This document shows positions 39,534 through 49,234 of a DNA stretch of 64,000 nucleotides, in pieces; the first letter of the stretch is position 1; each line of letters starts with the position of its first letter. Location of the stretch: the NCBI RefSeq assembly GCF_013402815.2, contig NZ_CP058601.1, positions 2,542,001 through 2,606,000 on the forward strand. The letters run 5' to 3'. The DNA comes from Natrinema halophilum. GTDB lineage: Archaea; Halobacteriota; Halobacteria; Halobacteriales; Natrialbaceae. The notes under the pieces are model-generated. The model saw nothing but the letters and a program-made list of their open reading frames with translations, was not told the origin of the DNA and ran no database searches. The translations under genes and the position numbers were made by a program.

Positions 39534-39936
39534 AGCGACCGATGCAGAGGCTCGAGGCTATTGCGAGAGGGGTTCTCTATCGGGATCGAGATGAGGAACC
39601 GATCCCCGTGGGATCGACCCGCAATGTTTTTGGTCCGAACGGGATATCACCCCGTATGGCGCTCGAATCCCACGCGTGTGCCGGCGTCTCGATGAGGAGA
39701 CCGAAACGAGACGCGGGTCACGAACGAAGCGAACGTGCCGGTGTCGGCGATCGGTCACAGCGATTGCAGACGGGATTCGGCTTCTTTTTCGCCCGGTGAA
39801 TTGGGGCCGGTGGAACCGCACGCGCTCACACAGGGCGTTCGCGGCGAAACCGACCGTTCGAGGTGGCCGCCGGGGCGCCGTCCCGGTCGGTATCGGAACC
39901 GCTAACTGACCGACACGCAGCCATACGAACAAGCGA
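39534..39936. other. Intergenic region upstream of pheS
   Basis: About 400 bp between divergent genes. I see no gene and no clear RNA structure. A promoter for pheST must lie in the last 60 bp. Confidence 0.4.
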
Positions 39937-41463
39937 ATGCAACTCCCAGCACAACAGGTCGCGGTCCTAGAGACCGCGAGTGCGGACGAGGCAACGTCCG
40001 TCGACGCCCTCGCCGCGGCGACCGACCTTCCCCCGGAGACCGTCACCGGCGCGGTCTTCGAACTCGAGGACGAGGGACTGGTTGCCGTCAGCGAGCGCGT
40101 CGACGAAACGGTCGCGCCGACCGACGAGGGGCGCGAGTACGTCGAAAACGGACTTCCCGAGGTTAGACTCTACGAGGCCGCTCTCGAAGCCGGTGCCGAC
40201 GCCGATTCCGTCTCGATGGGACGTGTCATCGGCGCGTCGGGCCTCGGGGGCGACGCGGTCGACATCGCGCTCTCGAACTACGCGCGCAAGGGGTACGGCA
40301 GCATCGACAGTGGCGAGATCACCGCCGACCCCGACGCGAACCCCAAGGCGGATTCCGAGGCGAACGCGCTCGAGGAACTCGCCGACGCGGACGACGCGCC
40401 GCTCGACGGCGTCGACGTCGACGTCGAGACCGTCGAGCAACTCGAGCGCCGCGGGCTGGTCGAACGCCGGGAGTCGACGGTCCGCGAGGTGACCCTGACC
40501 GAACGCGCCGTCACGGAGCTGATGGCCGGAATCGAGACCGCCGAGACGGTCGGCCAGGTCACACCGGAACTGCTGACCGGCGGCGAGTGGGAGGACGTCG
40601 AGTTCACCGAGTACAACGTCGAGGCCGACGCCGAACGGTTCGACGGCGGCAACGTCCACATCCTGCGCCAGACGGCCGAGCGGGTCAAGGACGTCCTCGT
40701 CGGGATGGGCTTTCAGGAGATGGAGGGGCCACACGTCGACGCGGACTTCTGGATCAACGACTGTCTGTTCATGCCACAGGACCACCCGGCGCGGACCCAC
40801 TGGGATCGGTTCGCCCTGGAGCAGCCGACGCACATCGATGAACTTCCGGCGGACCTCGTCGAGCGCGTCGAGCGCGCTCACAGGGAAGGCGTCGGCGAAG
40901 ACGGCGAGGGGTACCACTCGCCGTGGGACGAAGACTTCGCGCGTGCGCTCGCGCTGCGCGGGCATACCACCTCGCTGTCGACCAGATACCTCTCTGGCGA
41001 GGAGATCGGACGACTGGAACCGCCACAGCGGTACTTCAGCGTCGAGAAGGTGTACCGAAACGATACGCTCGACCCGACGCACCTGCTCGAGTTCTTCCAG
41101 ATCGAAGGGTGGGTGATGGCCGAGGAACTCTCGGTCCGAGACCTGATGGGCACCTTCGAGGAATTCTACTCTCAGTTCGGCATCACCGACATCGAGTTCA
41201 AGCCCCACTACAACCCCTACACGGAGCCGAGCTTCGAACTCTTCGGCACCCACCCGACGACCGGCGAACTCGTCGAAATCGGCAACTCGGGCATCTTCCG
41301 CGAGGAGATGCTCGAACCCCTCGGCGTCGAGTGCGACGTGATGGCCTGGGGACTCGCGCTCGAACGGTTGCTCATGTTGATGTACGGCTTCGAAGATATC
41401 CGGGACATCCACGGGACGCTGTGTGACCTGGAACTGTTGCGCGAGACGGAGGTGACCTACTGA
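39937..41463 (+). CDS. pheS: Phenylalanine-tRNA ligase alpha subunit
   Basis: 508 residues. The N-terminal 200 residues form the archaeal/eukaryal type winged-helix repeats (LPAQQVAVLETASADEATSV, then LAAATDLPPETVTGAVFELE). The class II catalytic core follows: motif 1-like MGFQEMEGPHVDADFWINDC, motif 2 RYFSVEKVYRNDTLDPTHLL, and motif 3 GLALERLLMLMYG near the end. It binds Phe and ATP and pairs with the beta subunit to form an (alpha-beta)2 enzyme. The stop codon overlaps the pheT start (TGATG at 41461-41465). Confidence 0.96.
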   Translation: MQLPAQQVAVLETASADEATSVDALAAATDLPPETVTGAVFELEDEGLVAVSERVDETVAPTDEGREYVENGLPEVRLYEAALEAGADADSVSMGRVIGASGLGGDAVDIALSNYARKGYGSIDSGEITADPDANPKADSEANALEELADADDAPLDGVDVDVETVEQLERRGLVERRESTVREVTLTERAVTELMAGIETAETVGQVTPELLTGGEWEDVEFTEYNVEADAERFDGGNVHILRQTAERVKDVLVGMGFQEMEGPHVDADFWINDCLFMPQDHPARTHWDRFALEQPTHIDELPADLVERVERAHREGVGEDGEGYHSPWDEDFARALALRGHTTSLSTRYLSGEEIGRLEPPQRYFSVEKVYRNDTLDPTHLLEFFQIEGWVMAEELSVRDLMGTFEEFYSQFGITDIEFKPHYNPYTEPSFELFGTHPTTGELVEIGNSGIFREEMLEPLGVECDVMAWGLALERLLMLMYGFEDIRDIHGTLCDLELLRETEVTY

Positions 41464-43175
41464 TGCCCACGGTCGACATCGACCCCGACGAACTGCGAGA
41501 CCTGACCGGTCACGAGGAGAAAGGCGACGACGAACTGATCGACGACCTCTTCGGACTCGGCCTCGAGTTCGAGGGACGGACGGAAGACGGCACGTTCGAG
41601 CTCGAGTTCGCGCCCGACCGTCTCGATCGGCTCTCCGTCGAGGGCGTCGCCCGCTCGATGCGCTATCAGTACGGTGACGCGAGGGGGATTCACCTCCCGT
41701 CACCGAACAGCGCCGAGTGGACCATCGAGGTCGACGAGTCGGTCCCCGACGAACGGCCGTACGTCACCGGAGCGGTGATCCGCGACGTCGATCTGGACGA
41801 CGACGGGCTGGACTCGCTCATCCAGCTTCAGGAAAAGCTTCACGCGACGATGGGACGCAAGCGTGCGAAGGGCGCGATCGGGATCCACGACCTGACGATG
41901 CTGAAAGGGACCGCCGCGACCGAAGGCAACCCGACCATCCAATACGTCGGCGTCGAGCCCGACGGAGACCGATTCGTCCCGCTCGATTCCGATCAGGAGA
42001 TGACGCCCGCCGACGTACTCGAGGAGCACCAGACCGGCCAGACCTACGCTGATCTCGTCAGCGAGTACGAACGCTACCCCGCAATCTACGACAGCATCGG
42101 ATTGTTCTCGTTCCCGCCGGTGATAAACGGCCGACGAACCGAGGTCACGACCGACTCACGGGACCTCTTCGTCGAGATGACCGGTACCGACCAGTGGACG
42201 ATCGACAAGATGCTGAACATCGTCTGCTACGCGCTCGCGGCGCGTGGAGCCACGATCGAGGAAGTCAAAATCGAGTATCCGGATCACGGACTAGTTCGTC
42301 CGGATTTCTCGACGAAGACGAAGACGGTCGCCCACGACCGCATCGAGACCATCCTCGGGATCGGATTCGATCCGGATGAAGTGATCGATCTCGCCGAGCG
42401 CTCGGGGCTCGAAGCCGAAACGCGCGAAGACGACGAGGGCGCCCTCGTCTACGAAGTGACGATCCCCCCGTACCGCGTCGACGTCCTCCACCCGCTCGAC
42501 GTCATCGACGACCTCGGACGCGCCTACGGCTTCAATGACCTCGAGCCGCGCTATCCGGACGTCGGGACCGTCGGCGGCCGTCACGAGCGCTCCCGGCTCG
42601 AGAACGCAGCCCGGACCCAACTGGTCGGCCTGGGATTCGAGGACCTGCTTAACTTCCATATGATAAGCGAATCGGAGAACTACGACCGACTCGATATCTC
42701 ACCGGGCGAGGACGTCTACGGGGCTGGCGAGCCCGCGACCATCAAAGAGCCCTACAGCGAGGACTTTACGATGCTGCGAACGTGGGTCCTTCCCTCGCTG
42801 TTGATGGTCCTCGAGCGGAACACGCACCGCGCGTACCCGCAGAATCTGGCCGAAATCGGCTTCACCGCCGAGGTCGACGACGGCGAGAATACCGGCGTCG
42901 CGGAGAGCCGTCGCGTCGGAGCCGTTCTCGCGAACCACGACGTCGGCTACGAAGACGCCAAGGCCCGCCTCCAGGCGCTGACTCGCAACTTCGATGTCGA
43001 CCTCGAGACGCCGGCGACCGACCATCCGACCTTCATTTCCGGTCGAACTGCAGCCGTCGTCATCGACGGGACCGAAGTCGGTGTTATCGGCGAAGTCCAC
43101 CCGAAGGTCCTCGTCGAACACGACCTCGAGATGCCGGTCTCTGCATTCGAGTTCGACCTCGAGGCGCTGCGGTAG
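41463..43175 (+). CDS. pheT: Phenylalanine-tRNA ligase beta subunit
   Basis: 570 residues, the archaeal/eukaryal short form without the bacterial EMAP-like and anticodon-binding domains. Editing domain B3/B4 lies near residues 90-260 (AVIRDVDLDDDGLDSLIQLQ, YPAIYDSIGLFSFPPVINGR, EMTGTDQWTIDKMLNIVCYA). The B5 domain is near 270-350 (LVRPDFSTKTKTVAHDRIET, VTIPPYRVDVLHPLDVIDDL). The catalytic-like fold follows (RTQLVGLGFEDLLNFHMISE, GEVHPKVLVEHDLEMPVSAF). It removes mischarged tyrosine and supports the alpha subunit. It is coupled to pheS by overlap and ends 26 bp from the convergent peptidase gene. Confidence 0.95.
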   Translation: MPTVDIDPDELRDLTGHEEKGDDELIDDLFGLGLEFEGRTEDGTFELEFAPDRLDRLSVEGVARSMRYQYGDARGIHLPSPNSAEWTIEVDESVPDERPYVTGAVIRDVDLDDDGLDSLIQLQEKLHATMGRKRAKGAIGIHDLTMLKGTAATEGNPTIQYVGVEPDGDRFVPLDSDQEMTPADVLEEHQTGQTYADLVSEYERYPAIYDSIGLFSFPPVINGRRTEVTTDSRDLFVEMTGTDQWTIDKMLNIVCYALAARGATIEEVKIEYPDHGLVRPDFSTKTKTVAHDRIETILGIGFDPDEVIDLAERSGLEAETREDDEGALVYEVTIPPYRVDVLHPLDVIDDLGRAYGFNDLEPRYPDVGTVGGRHERSRLENAARTQLVGLGFEDLLNFHMISESENYDRLDISPGEDVYGAGEPATIKEPYSEDFTMLRTWVLPSLLMVLERNTHRAYPQNLAEIGFTAEVDDGENTGVAESRRVGAVLANHDVGYEDAKARLQALTRNFDVDLETPATDHPTFISGRTAAVVIDGTEVGVIGEVHPKVLVEHDLEMPVSAFEFDLEALR

Positions 43176-43200
43176 GTCCTCGAACGGGGTGGCCCACCGG

Positions 43201-46089
43201 CTACCGGATCTCGCCGTACGTTCGAACGAGTTCGCCGTCGGCGTCGTAGCGTCGCTGTTCGAAGCCGAGCGCGTTACAGACAAGGGTATGTCCCAGGAAC
43301 GAGAGGGCGTAGTCCGCCATTCCGAAGGGGTGGAGTTCGGTCTGCTGGGCGGGTGGGAGCACCGATCCCAGCACGGTGATCTCGGAGTCGCCCGCCGAAA
43401 GCGTTCCGGCGCCGACACCGGAATCGGCGGGGCCGGGATCGCCGTCGCGCTCCGAACCGGAAAGGGAGCCGGCGACGGAGCCACCGGCTGCCGTGAATGC
43501 GTCGCGGTCGACGATCGTCGCTGGTTGGTCGCGTTCCGTCGTGTAGCCGAGTTGCGGTCCCGTCCAAATTTCTCGCTGTCGAGGCCTGATTCCTGCGAGC
43601 AAAGGGTGATCGAGGGCCCTGTCCTCGAGGACGGCAAACAGCATCTCGACGTCACGGACGTCCGTGGGTTCGATCGACGCGGCGGCGCCCACGTCGAGTT
43701 CGCCGAGAAGGGCCACACCCGCGTCCGTAAGCACCAGATCGCCGCCGCGATCGACGAAGGTCTCGATCGCTTCGATATACGACGGCTGGTCGATCCCCGC
43801 ATCAGACGAGACGACGAGGGTGTCGTACCGACACGTCGTCCCATCGTCCCGGACCAGTTGGCCGGCGGTGACCTGAGAGACACCTACTCCATCCATGGCG
43901 CCGTCCTCGAGGTAGGGTTCGAGATCGGCGAAAAACTGCATCGGGTTGACGGCGTACTCGCGCTGTTCGTATCCGAGTACGGCTTCCGGATCGGGTATCT
44001 CGCCGTCGACGTCGATCACGGTCGTGTCGACGTGTACGTCAGCGTCGCAGTTGACGTCGATGTCCCACCGACCCGCCCGCGGCCGGCGGACGAACGCGTC
44101 CTCGAAATCGTGTTTTCGCGCCGTCGGGTCGGTCGGGTCCTCCTTCGCAGTGAGATCGATCTCCCGAACGATGGTACCGTCCGGATCGGTGACTCGAATC
44201 GACCCCTCGGTGGCGTGTCGGACGCCGTCGAAGCGGATGAATAGGGAATGTGACGAGTCGTTCGCGTCCGCCGCAACGCTCGAGCGGCCAGTAGAGGTCG
44301 GATGCACGACTTCGCTGCTTCGTCGCACCTCGGTTGGACAGCCGTCGCGACGGTCGGGGTTGCGAACGGAGGGGGTGTCGGTGTGTGGAAGATCGGCCGA
44401 CGAGCGCGTGAGTGCGTCGGTGGTGACGTACGCGGTGTCCTGCCCGCCGGTCGCGACGGTTGCACTCGGTTCGCGCACTATCGTTTCCGCACACTCACGC
44501 ATCGAAGTTCGATACGCGGTGACGTAGTGGCGCGACCAGTACGGTTTCCACTCCTTCTGTGCCGCAACTCGGTGATTGGAGAGAATCACCTCCGGCGACA
44601 TCGCGGTCGCCCCGAGGCCGCCGAACGCTTCGGGTTGTCCCGCCCAGCCGAACAGACTGCCCGTGACCTGGTAGCCGATCGAATCGTAAATCGTCCCCCA
44701 GTCGAACAACCCGTCGTAGCTCTCACCGTCCGGGACCGCTTTGGCCCCGTCATCTACCCACTGATACATCTCCTCGATTGCGGTCGCGATATCGTCTTCG
44801 ATCGGTCCGACGTCGCCCCAGTGAGCCCGCATCCCCTTGCCGTTTCGAACGCAGATCTCGTCGAATTCGTGCGTCTCTCCGTAGTCGAACGACGCGTTCG
44901 ACTCGAGGCCGAATACCACGTGATCCGCGGTGTACATCCCGTGGTAGTCACAGAAGAAGGCGACATTGTCGTAGCCGCGAAAATGGTCGACGATCGAAAG
45001 GGAGTCGGGGACGATATCATCGAATTCGTCGGGAGCACCGTTCGGTTCGGCCGGACGGAAGCTTGGATTCGTCCATCCGATCGTCGGGTACTGACGGTTG
45101 GTATCGACCGGCTGTCTGTCGAAGACGCTCGCGTTGCCCCGCTGAAAGTTCGTGTCGTGGGCCTCGACCCACGGGATCTCGGTCTGGGGGGTCCGTGCGA
45201 CCCACCCATCGGGATTGGGAAACAAAAATAGGATGACGACGTCGTCGAGCAGGGGCTCGAAGTCGTCCGCCCGTCCTGCTGCGATGTCCTCGATCAGACG
45301 GCACCCGCTCTCGGCTCCGGCTCGTTCGTCACCGTGAATCGAGAGGGAGTAAACTACTTTCTCCTTTGCAGCGAACGACTCCTCGTCCCGGACATTTGCC
45401 GTCACTTCGGCGACGTGGATGGGTTTCGGATCGGGGTTCTCACCGGTGAACCGATTCGACCAGCCCGGAGACTCACCGATCGCTTCGACACGTACGCGGT
45501 CGGGATGAGCGGATTCGAGATGATCGAGTCCGGAGAGGAGTTCGTCGTACGAGACGTAGTTACGTGCCTCCTCGACCGGCGGGAAGACGCCGTCGGCGTA
45601 GGGCGACTCGAGCGTCCACCACGGATTCGCACCCGGGGAGAAGTCGAGTCGCTCGATGCCGTCTTGCCCGAGGACGGAAGCGACCTCGTCAGCGGTGAGG
45701 TGTGCGTGTGCCGCGAGCGTCGGCGAGTCGCGGATGACCGCTTTCGGTGCCCGAGGCAGGTCGGGATCGGGTGCCGTCGCGTACTCGTCTGCGAACGTCT
45801 CGAGTGCGTTCTGGTCGGCAAACTCGATACCGATTGGCGTCTCGTACTCGGCCGGAGTGTGATTGACCACGAATGCGCACTCGTCGGTCATCGGTTCGCC
45901 GCGCACGTCCGCGGTGGCAGATCCCGGAAGGGCGAGCGCTGCACCCGTCGTTGCCGAGAGACTGAGGAAGGTTCGTCGATCGATGATGCTCTCTGTGAAC
46001 GTGTCGTTCGGAGTAGGGCTGCCGGCGTCAGAGTCGAGACGACGGTCGCTGACCATCGACCGCCCGTCGTAGCTATCGTTGTTAGCCAT
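43201..46089 (-). CDS. Secreted M14-family zinc carboxypeptidase
   Basis: 962 residues (ATG 46089). A Tat signal (DRRTFLSLSATTGAALALPG) starts near residue 37, after an unusually long 35-residue head. The M14 domain spans about 170-560. Zinc ligands are in SLSIHGDERAGAESG (His, Glu) and FFCDYHGMYTADH (His); substrate-binding parts include FLFPNPDGWVART and NFQRGNASVFDRQPVDTNRQ. A domain of about 100 residues at 610-700 (HSLFIRFDGVRHATEGSIRV) looks like a beta-sandwich, and the C-terminal 240 residues hold a GATase-like fold (YIEAIETFVDRGGDLVLTDA). It should be exported folded and trim peptides outside the cell. Confidence 0.88.
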   Translation of the reverse strand: MANNDSYDGRSMVSDRRLDSDAGSPTPNDTFTESIIDRRTFLSLSATTGAALALPGSATADVRGEPMTDECAFVVNHTPAEYETPIGIEFADQNALETFADEYATAPDPDLPRAPKAVIRDSPTLAAHAHLTADEVASVLGQDGIERLDFSPGANPWWTLESPYADGVFPPVEEARNYVSYDELLSGLDHLESAHPDRVRVEAIGESPGWSNRFTGENPDPKPIHVAEVTANVRDEESFAAKEKVVYSLSIHGDERAGAESGCRLIEDIAAGRADDFEPLLDDVVILFLFPNPDGWVARTPQTEIPWVEAHDTNFQRGNASVFDRQPVDTNRQYPTIGWTNPSFRPAEPNGAPDEFDDIVPDSLSIVDHFRGYDNVAFFCDYHGMYTADHVVFGLESNASFDYGETHEFDEICVRNGKGMRAHWGDVGPIEDDIATAIEEMYQWVDDGAKAVPDGESYDGLFDWGTIYDSIGYQVTGSLFGWAGQPEAFGGLGATAMSPEVILSNHRVAAQKEWKPYWSRHYVTAYRTSMRECAETIVREPSATVATGGQDTAYVTTDALTRSSADLPHTDTPSVRNPDRRDGCPTEVRRSSEVVHPTSTGRSSVAADANDSSHSLFIRFDGVRHATEGSIRVTDPDGTIVREIDLTAKEDPTDPTARKHDFEDAFVRRPRAGRWDIDVNCDADVHVDTTVIDVDGEIPDPEAVLGYEQREYAVNPMQFFADLEPYLEDGAMDGVGVSQVTAGQLVRDDGTTCRYDTLVVSSDAGIDQPSYIEAIETFVDRGGDLVLTDAGVALLGELDVGAAASIEPTDVRDVEMLFAVLEDRALDHPLLAGIRPRQREIWTGPQLGYTTERDQPATIVDRDAFTAAGGSVAGSLSGSERDGDPGPADSGVGAGTLSAGDSEITVLGSVLPPAQQTELHPFGMADYALSFLGHTLVCNALGFEQRRYDADGELVRTYGEIR

Positions 46090-46414
46090 TAGTATTGGTT
46101 ATCCTCATCTGAGACCAATAATGATTTTAAATAAATAAAACAAGGAATGAGACAATATCGCTGAGAACCGAATGTTTACGTAGGAGAAACAGTCGGTTCT
46201 AGCCTGTTCGACGACGAAGGTTCGTCTCACGAGAGCACAGACAAAAAAGACACGGAGAAAAGGAGCGAAGAGCGCAAGATCGGGCAGAATCGTTCGAGTA
46301 GACAGAACCGTTCAGTCGGATACCACCGGTAAAGCAGAGAACAAACGATGTCCAGGTGATGGCGTTGCAACTACGGAATCTACGGGCCCGATCAACGAAA
46401 CCGACGGTAGTTGC
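46090..46414. other. AT-rich intergenic region
   Basis: About 325 bp, much more AT-rich than its surroundings. TTTAAATAA at 46128-46136 (read TTATTTAAA on the minus strand) is a fair TATA box for the peptidase gene. No gene is seen. Confidence 0.5.
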
Positions 46415-46612
46415 CTAAAATTCGTGTTCGACTTCTTCTTTGTCTGCTTTCTGGATGATGATTTTCCCGTCCCGAACTCGGACGAAAACCTCGTCGCCGA
46501 TATCCATGCCCGCGACTGCGAGTTCATCCTCGTGAAGATTGAGGTGGACGTTGTGGTAGTTACCGTCTTCGTCTTTCGCACCGCTTGGACTCAGCTTCTT
46601 TTTCCGTACCAT
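46415..46612 (-). CDS. Small AbrB-like haloarchaeal protein
   Basis: 65 residues. The second half (ELAVAGMDIGDEVFVRVRDG, then KIIIQKAD) is an AbrB/MazE-type beta-hairpin. The N-terminus is strongly basic (MVRKKKLSPSGAK), and the middle NYHNVHLNLHEDEL forms the first strand. It may bind nucleic acid. A TATA-like CTTAAGTATAT on the minus strand (46645-46655) stands about 35 bp upstream of the start. No toxin gene is next to it, so it is likely a stand-alone regulator rather than an antitoxin. Confidence 0.75.
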   Translation of the reverse strand: MVRKKKLSPSGAKDEDGNYHNVHLNLHEDELAVAGMDIGDEVFVRVRDGKIIIQKADKEEVEHEF

Positions 46613-46837
46613 CGCGGGATTCTATCCCGAACTTCGCCGTAGGATATACTTAAGTGTTTTCGACGCCCTAGCAGTGAACCTCGGTACACGAACGGGTAAA
46701 CGATAGTCACCGCTCTCGAACAAAACGGAAGGTTGGATAGTGTGGAAATGTAGTGTGCGCAATTGACTTAAAGATACCGGCGCAGTCGGTCGATTTTCGG
46801 GGATATCTTTATGTCGGACCATGCGTTGAATTGACAC

Positions 46838-46842
46838 GGAGG
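46838..46842 (+). promoter_or_regulatory. Shine-Dalgarno site of the MC1 gene
   Basis: GGAGG 8 bases before ATG 46851, a strong ribosome-binding site in an organism where most genes here lack one. It supports both this start codon and a leadered, highly translated mRNA. Confidence 0.65.
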
Positions 46843-46850
46843 CGAAAATC

Positions 46851-47159
46851 ATGGTACGCGAAGACGGTAAACGAAACTTTGCGCTGCGCGAATCGGGCGG
46901 TGACGAGTCGAGCGTCTTCTCGGGCAACACGCCCCGACAAGCAGCGCTCAAAGCGGCACGACGGCTCGAGCCGGGCTCGAGCGAGGAGTCGGCGGAACGC
47001 GTCGAGCTCAAATTGCGAGAGAAGGGGACAGACAAGGTCCACATTTACGATGGCTGGGCCTGGGAAGAGACTGCACCGAGTGACAAGCCGGACTGGATGC
47101 CCGACGAGATCACGGAAGCAAACGTATCGAAGAAGGGGATCGAACACCTAGACGAGTAA
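46851..47159 (+). CDS. Non-histone chromosomal protein MC1
   Basis: 102 residues. The MC1 fold matches throughout: KRNFALRESGGDESSVFSGN, TPRQAALKAARRLEPGSS, VELKLREKGTDKVHIYDGWA and WMPDEITEANVSKKGIEHL. MC1 is a small monomeric protein that binds and sharply bends DNA, found in methanogens and haloarchaea as a chromosome architecture protein. Acidic residues are more frequent than in methanogen MC1, as expected in high salt. It has its own promoter and a clear ribosome-binding site; the gene is probably highly expressed. Confidence 0.95.
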   Translation: MVREDGKRNFALRESGGDESSVFSGNTPRQAALKAARRLEPGSSEESAERVELKLREKGTDKVHIYDGWAWEETAPSDKPDWMPDEITEANVSKKGIEHLDE

Positions 47160-47463
47160 CCCGCTCGGGTGAGTTGCTCTCTCTGGTACGAGCCGGCCGT
47201 GAGCAGCGTCGTTCGACCGCCACAGGTCGCGTACGCGTACCGATGATGAGCCAGCGGGTCCGTCGGGACGAGCCGAGCGGTCGCTGAAAGCCCGATTTTT
47301 ACGCAGAGACTTCGCGTTCCCCAGCACCTGGAGACGGATGGCCATCGTCGGGACGGTGTAGAGTGGTCGGCCACGCTGAAAGCGACGGAACCGGGTGAGA
47401 TTCGACTGGCAGGTCTCGCGAAACCCGACGGTCTTTTGACCCGTAGCCGACTACGAGCGTGTA
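47160..47463. other. Intergenic region, no gene seen
   Basis: About 300 bp between the MC1 gene and pheA. No gene is supported on either strand; the pheA promoter must be near 47430. Confidence 0.4.
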
Positions 47464-48276
47464 ATGGCTGCAGTTACGCTCGGTCCCGAAGGAACCTATT
47501 CTCACAGAGCGACGAGTTCGATCGCCGACGACGACGAGATCGACTTCCGACAATCGGTCACGGCGATCGTCGATGCCGTCGCGAGCGACGAGTACGATCG
47601 AGGCGTCATCCCGATCGAAAACAGTATCGAAGGCAGCGTCACAGAGAGCCTCGACGCGCTCGCGGACTACGACGTCGCCGTCGTCCGCGAAATCGTGACG
47701 CCGATCAGGCACGCGCTGTTCGCACAGGGGCCGGATTTCGACACCGTCGCCAGTCACTCCCAGGCGCTTGCGCAGTGTCGGACGTACCTCGAGCGGGAGT
47801 ACCCCGACGCGACCCTCGAGGCCGTCGCGAGTACGGCCAAGGGCGTCGAGTTCGCTCGCGAAGACCCCGCAGTCGCCGGTATCGGCCATCCAGCCCTCGG
47901 CGGCGACGACCTCGAGATGCTCGCCGAAGACATCCAGGATCAGGACTCGAACGCGACGCGCTTCTTCGCGCTCGCCCCGGCCGAGGAACGATCCAAAGGG
48001 GGTGGGAAAACCTCGCTGGTCGTGTATCCGAACGCAAACTATCCCGGGCTCTTGCTCGAGTTGCTCGAGCCCTTCGCAGACCGTGACATTAACCTGACCC
48101 GCGTCGAGTCGCGACCGAGCGGGCAACGGCTGGGCGATTACGTCTTCCACGTCGACTTCGAGGCAGGGCTCTACGAGTCTCGAACGATGGAGGCGATCGA
48201 AGACCTCGAGGAACTCGCAGAAAACGGCTGGGTTCGGCGTCTGGGGTCGTACGATACCGAACACGTCGTCGAATAG
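47464..48276 (+). CDS. pheA: Prephenate dehydratase
   Basis: 270 residues. The dehydratase domain (residues 1-175) has VTLGPEGTYSHRA, PIENSIEGSVTESLDAL and the catalytic-Thr motif SNATRFFALAP near 162. The ACT domain (185-262) has TSLVVYPNANYPGLLLELLE and the ESRP phenylalanine-binding motif (TRVESRPSGQ). It turns prephenate into phenylpyruvate in phenylalanine synthesis and should be feedback-inhibited by phenylalanine through the ACT domain. Monofunctional, without chorismate mutase, as usual in archaea. Confidence 0.95.
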   Translation: MAAVTLGPEGTYSHRATSSIADDDEIDFRQSVTAIVDAVASDEYDRGVIPIENSIEGSVTESLDALADYDVAVVREIVTPIRHALFAQGPDFDTVASHSQALAQCRTYLEREYPDATLEAVASTAKGVEFAREDPAVAGIGHPALGGDDLEMLAEDIQDQDSNATRFFALAPAEERSKGGGKTSLVVYPNANYPGLLLELLEPFADRDINLTRVESRPSGQRLGDYVFHVDFEAGLYESRTMEAIEDLEELAENGWVRRLGSYDTEHVVE

Positions 48277-48316
48277 CGCGCGCGAGGGCTCGAGGAGTCG
48301 GAGATGTGCAATCGAT

Positions 48317-48365
48317 CGGTCGTCGTGATTAGTCGGTCGTCGTGATTAGTCGGTCGTCGTCGTGG
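48317..48365. repeat. 17-bp direct repeat, about 2.8 copies
   Basis: The unit CGGTCGTCGTGATTAGT occurs at 48317 and 48334, followed by a partial copy at 48351. It overlaps the 3' end of the small membrane protein gene, whose tail TTTTTD is coded by the repeat. This is a possible slippage site. Confidence 0.85.
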
Positions 48366-48504
48366 TCTCGAAACCGAGCCACGCTCGAATGCGATCCGCG
48401 TATGCGGCTACCCCGAGGCCAACGACGAACGTGAGAAGCGACGGAACGAGTATCCACAGGAGATCGGGATGGGACGCGCCTGTATGAAGAACTGGATCGA
48501 CCAT
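48346..48504 (-). CDS. Small single-pass membrane protein
   Basis: 52 residues from ATG 48504 (MVDPVLHTGASHPDLLWILV). One membrane helix lies at about residues 16-36 (LWILVPSLLTFVVGLGVAAY), followed by YADRIRAWLGFE and a run of threonines that ends the protein inside the 17-bp repeat. A longer frame from 48615 adds 37 residues of poor quality. Similar tiny proteins are widespread in haloarchaea with no known role. Convergent with pheA. Confidence 0.5.
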   Translation of the reverse strand: MVDPVLHTGASHPDLLWILVPSLLTFVVGLGVAAYADRIRAWLGFETTTTTD

Positions 48505-48714
48505 ACGAGATAGTAGTTGGAGTGACCTGCATAAGTCGACCGACGCGGGCAGAAATGACCGCGATCGGATCGATTCGGTGTTACAGCGAACGTGACGGTT
48601 GGCCTTGATCGGCAAACAACTATCCGTGGATCGGGATCAGCCGGCGTGCAACGAGTGACGGGGACACTGTCTCCGTACCATAAACGGTTTTCCCCGTCCC
48701 GCGGTACCACCGGT

Positions 48715-49170
48715 ATGCCACTCGAGACAGGAGACAACGCCCCGAGCGTGACTGCGCCGAATCAGGATGGCGAACCGGTCAGCCTCACGTTCGAGGAGCC
48801 GACGGTCCTGTACTTCTATCCGAAAGACGATACCCCGGGCTGTACGGTCGAGGCGAACCAGTTCCAGCGCGAGCGCGAAACCTATCGGGATGCTGGCGTC
48901 GACGTCTACGGCGTTTCGACGGACGACGTCGACTCTCACAGATCGTTCTGCGACGCAGAGGGACTCGAATTCGACCTGCTTGCGGATCCCGACGCGGAAA
49001 TCGCAGAGACCTTCGGCGTCCAGTTACGGGACGGCAAGACGGCGCGGACGACGTTCCTCCTGGCCGACGGCGAGGTGAAGGCCGTTTACGAAGGCGTCGA
49101 TGCCGACGGCCACGCTCGTAGCGTTCTACTCGACGCACTCGACGACGGGCTCGTTACGCTCCCCGAATAG
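48715..49170 (+). CDS. bcp: Peroxiredoxin, Bcp/PrxQ type
   Basis: 151 residues from ATG 48715 (MPLETGDNAPSVTAPNQDGE); the longer frame upstream is not family-like. The peroxidatic Cys is in YPKDDTPGCTVEANQFQRE near residue 44. The usual partner Cys five residues later is replaced by Asn, so resolution must use another thiol (perhaps Cys in HRSFCDAEG near 80, or an outside partner). The enzyme reduces H2O2 and organic peroxides with electrons from a thioredoxin-like donor. It has its own promoter. Confidence 0.93.
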   Translation: MPLETGDNAPSVTAPNQDGEPVSLTFEEPTVLYFYPKDDTPGCTVEANQFQRERETYRDAGVDVYGVSTDDVDSHRSFCDAEGLEFDLLADPDAEIAETFGVQLRDGKTARTTFLLADGEVKAVYEGVDADGHARSVLLDALDDGLVTLPE

Positions 49171-49234
49171 TGGCTTCCCTTCTGTCGTGACACTGCAGGC
49201 AGAATTTATCCCGGTCGGAACCGTAGACTTCGGT

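Noticed and set aside
39967-41703. 578-codon minus-strand frame opposite pheS
   Set aside because: Arg/Val-rich shadow of the pheS gene, which has class II synthetase motifs in the opposite strand.
42994-44244. 416-codon plus-strand frame
   Set aside because: Antisense to the M14 peptidase and the end of pheT; no family likeness.
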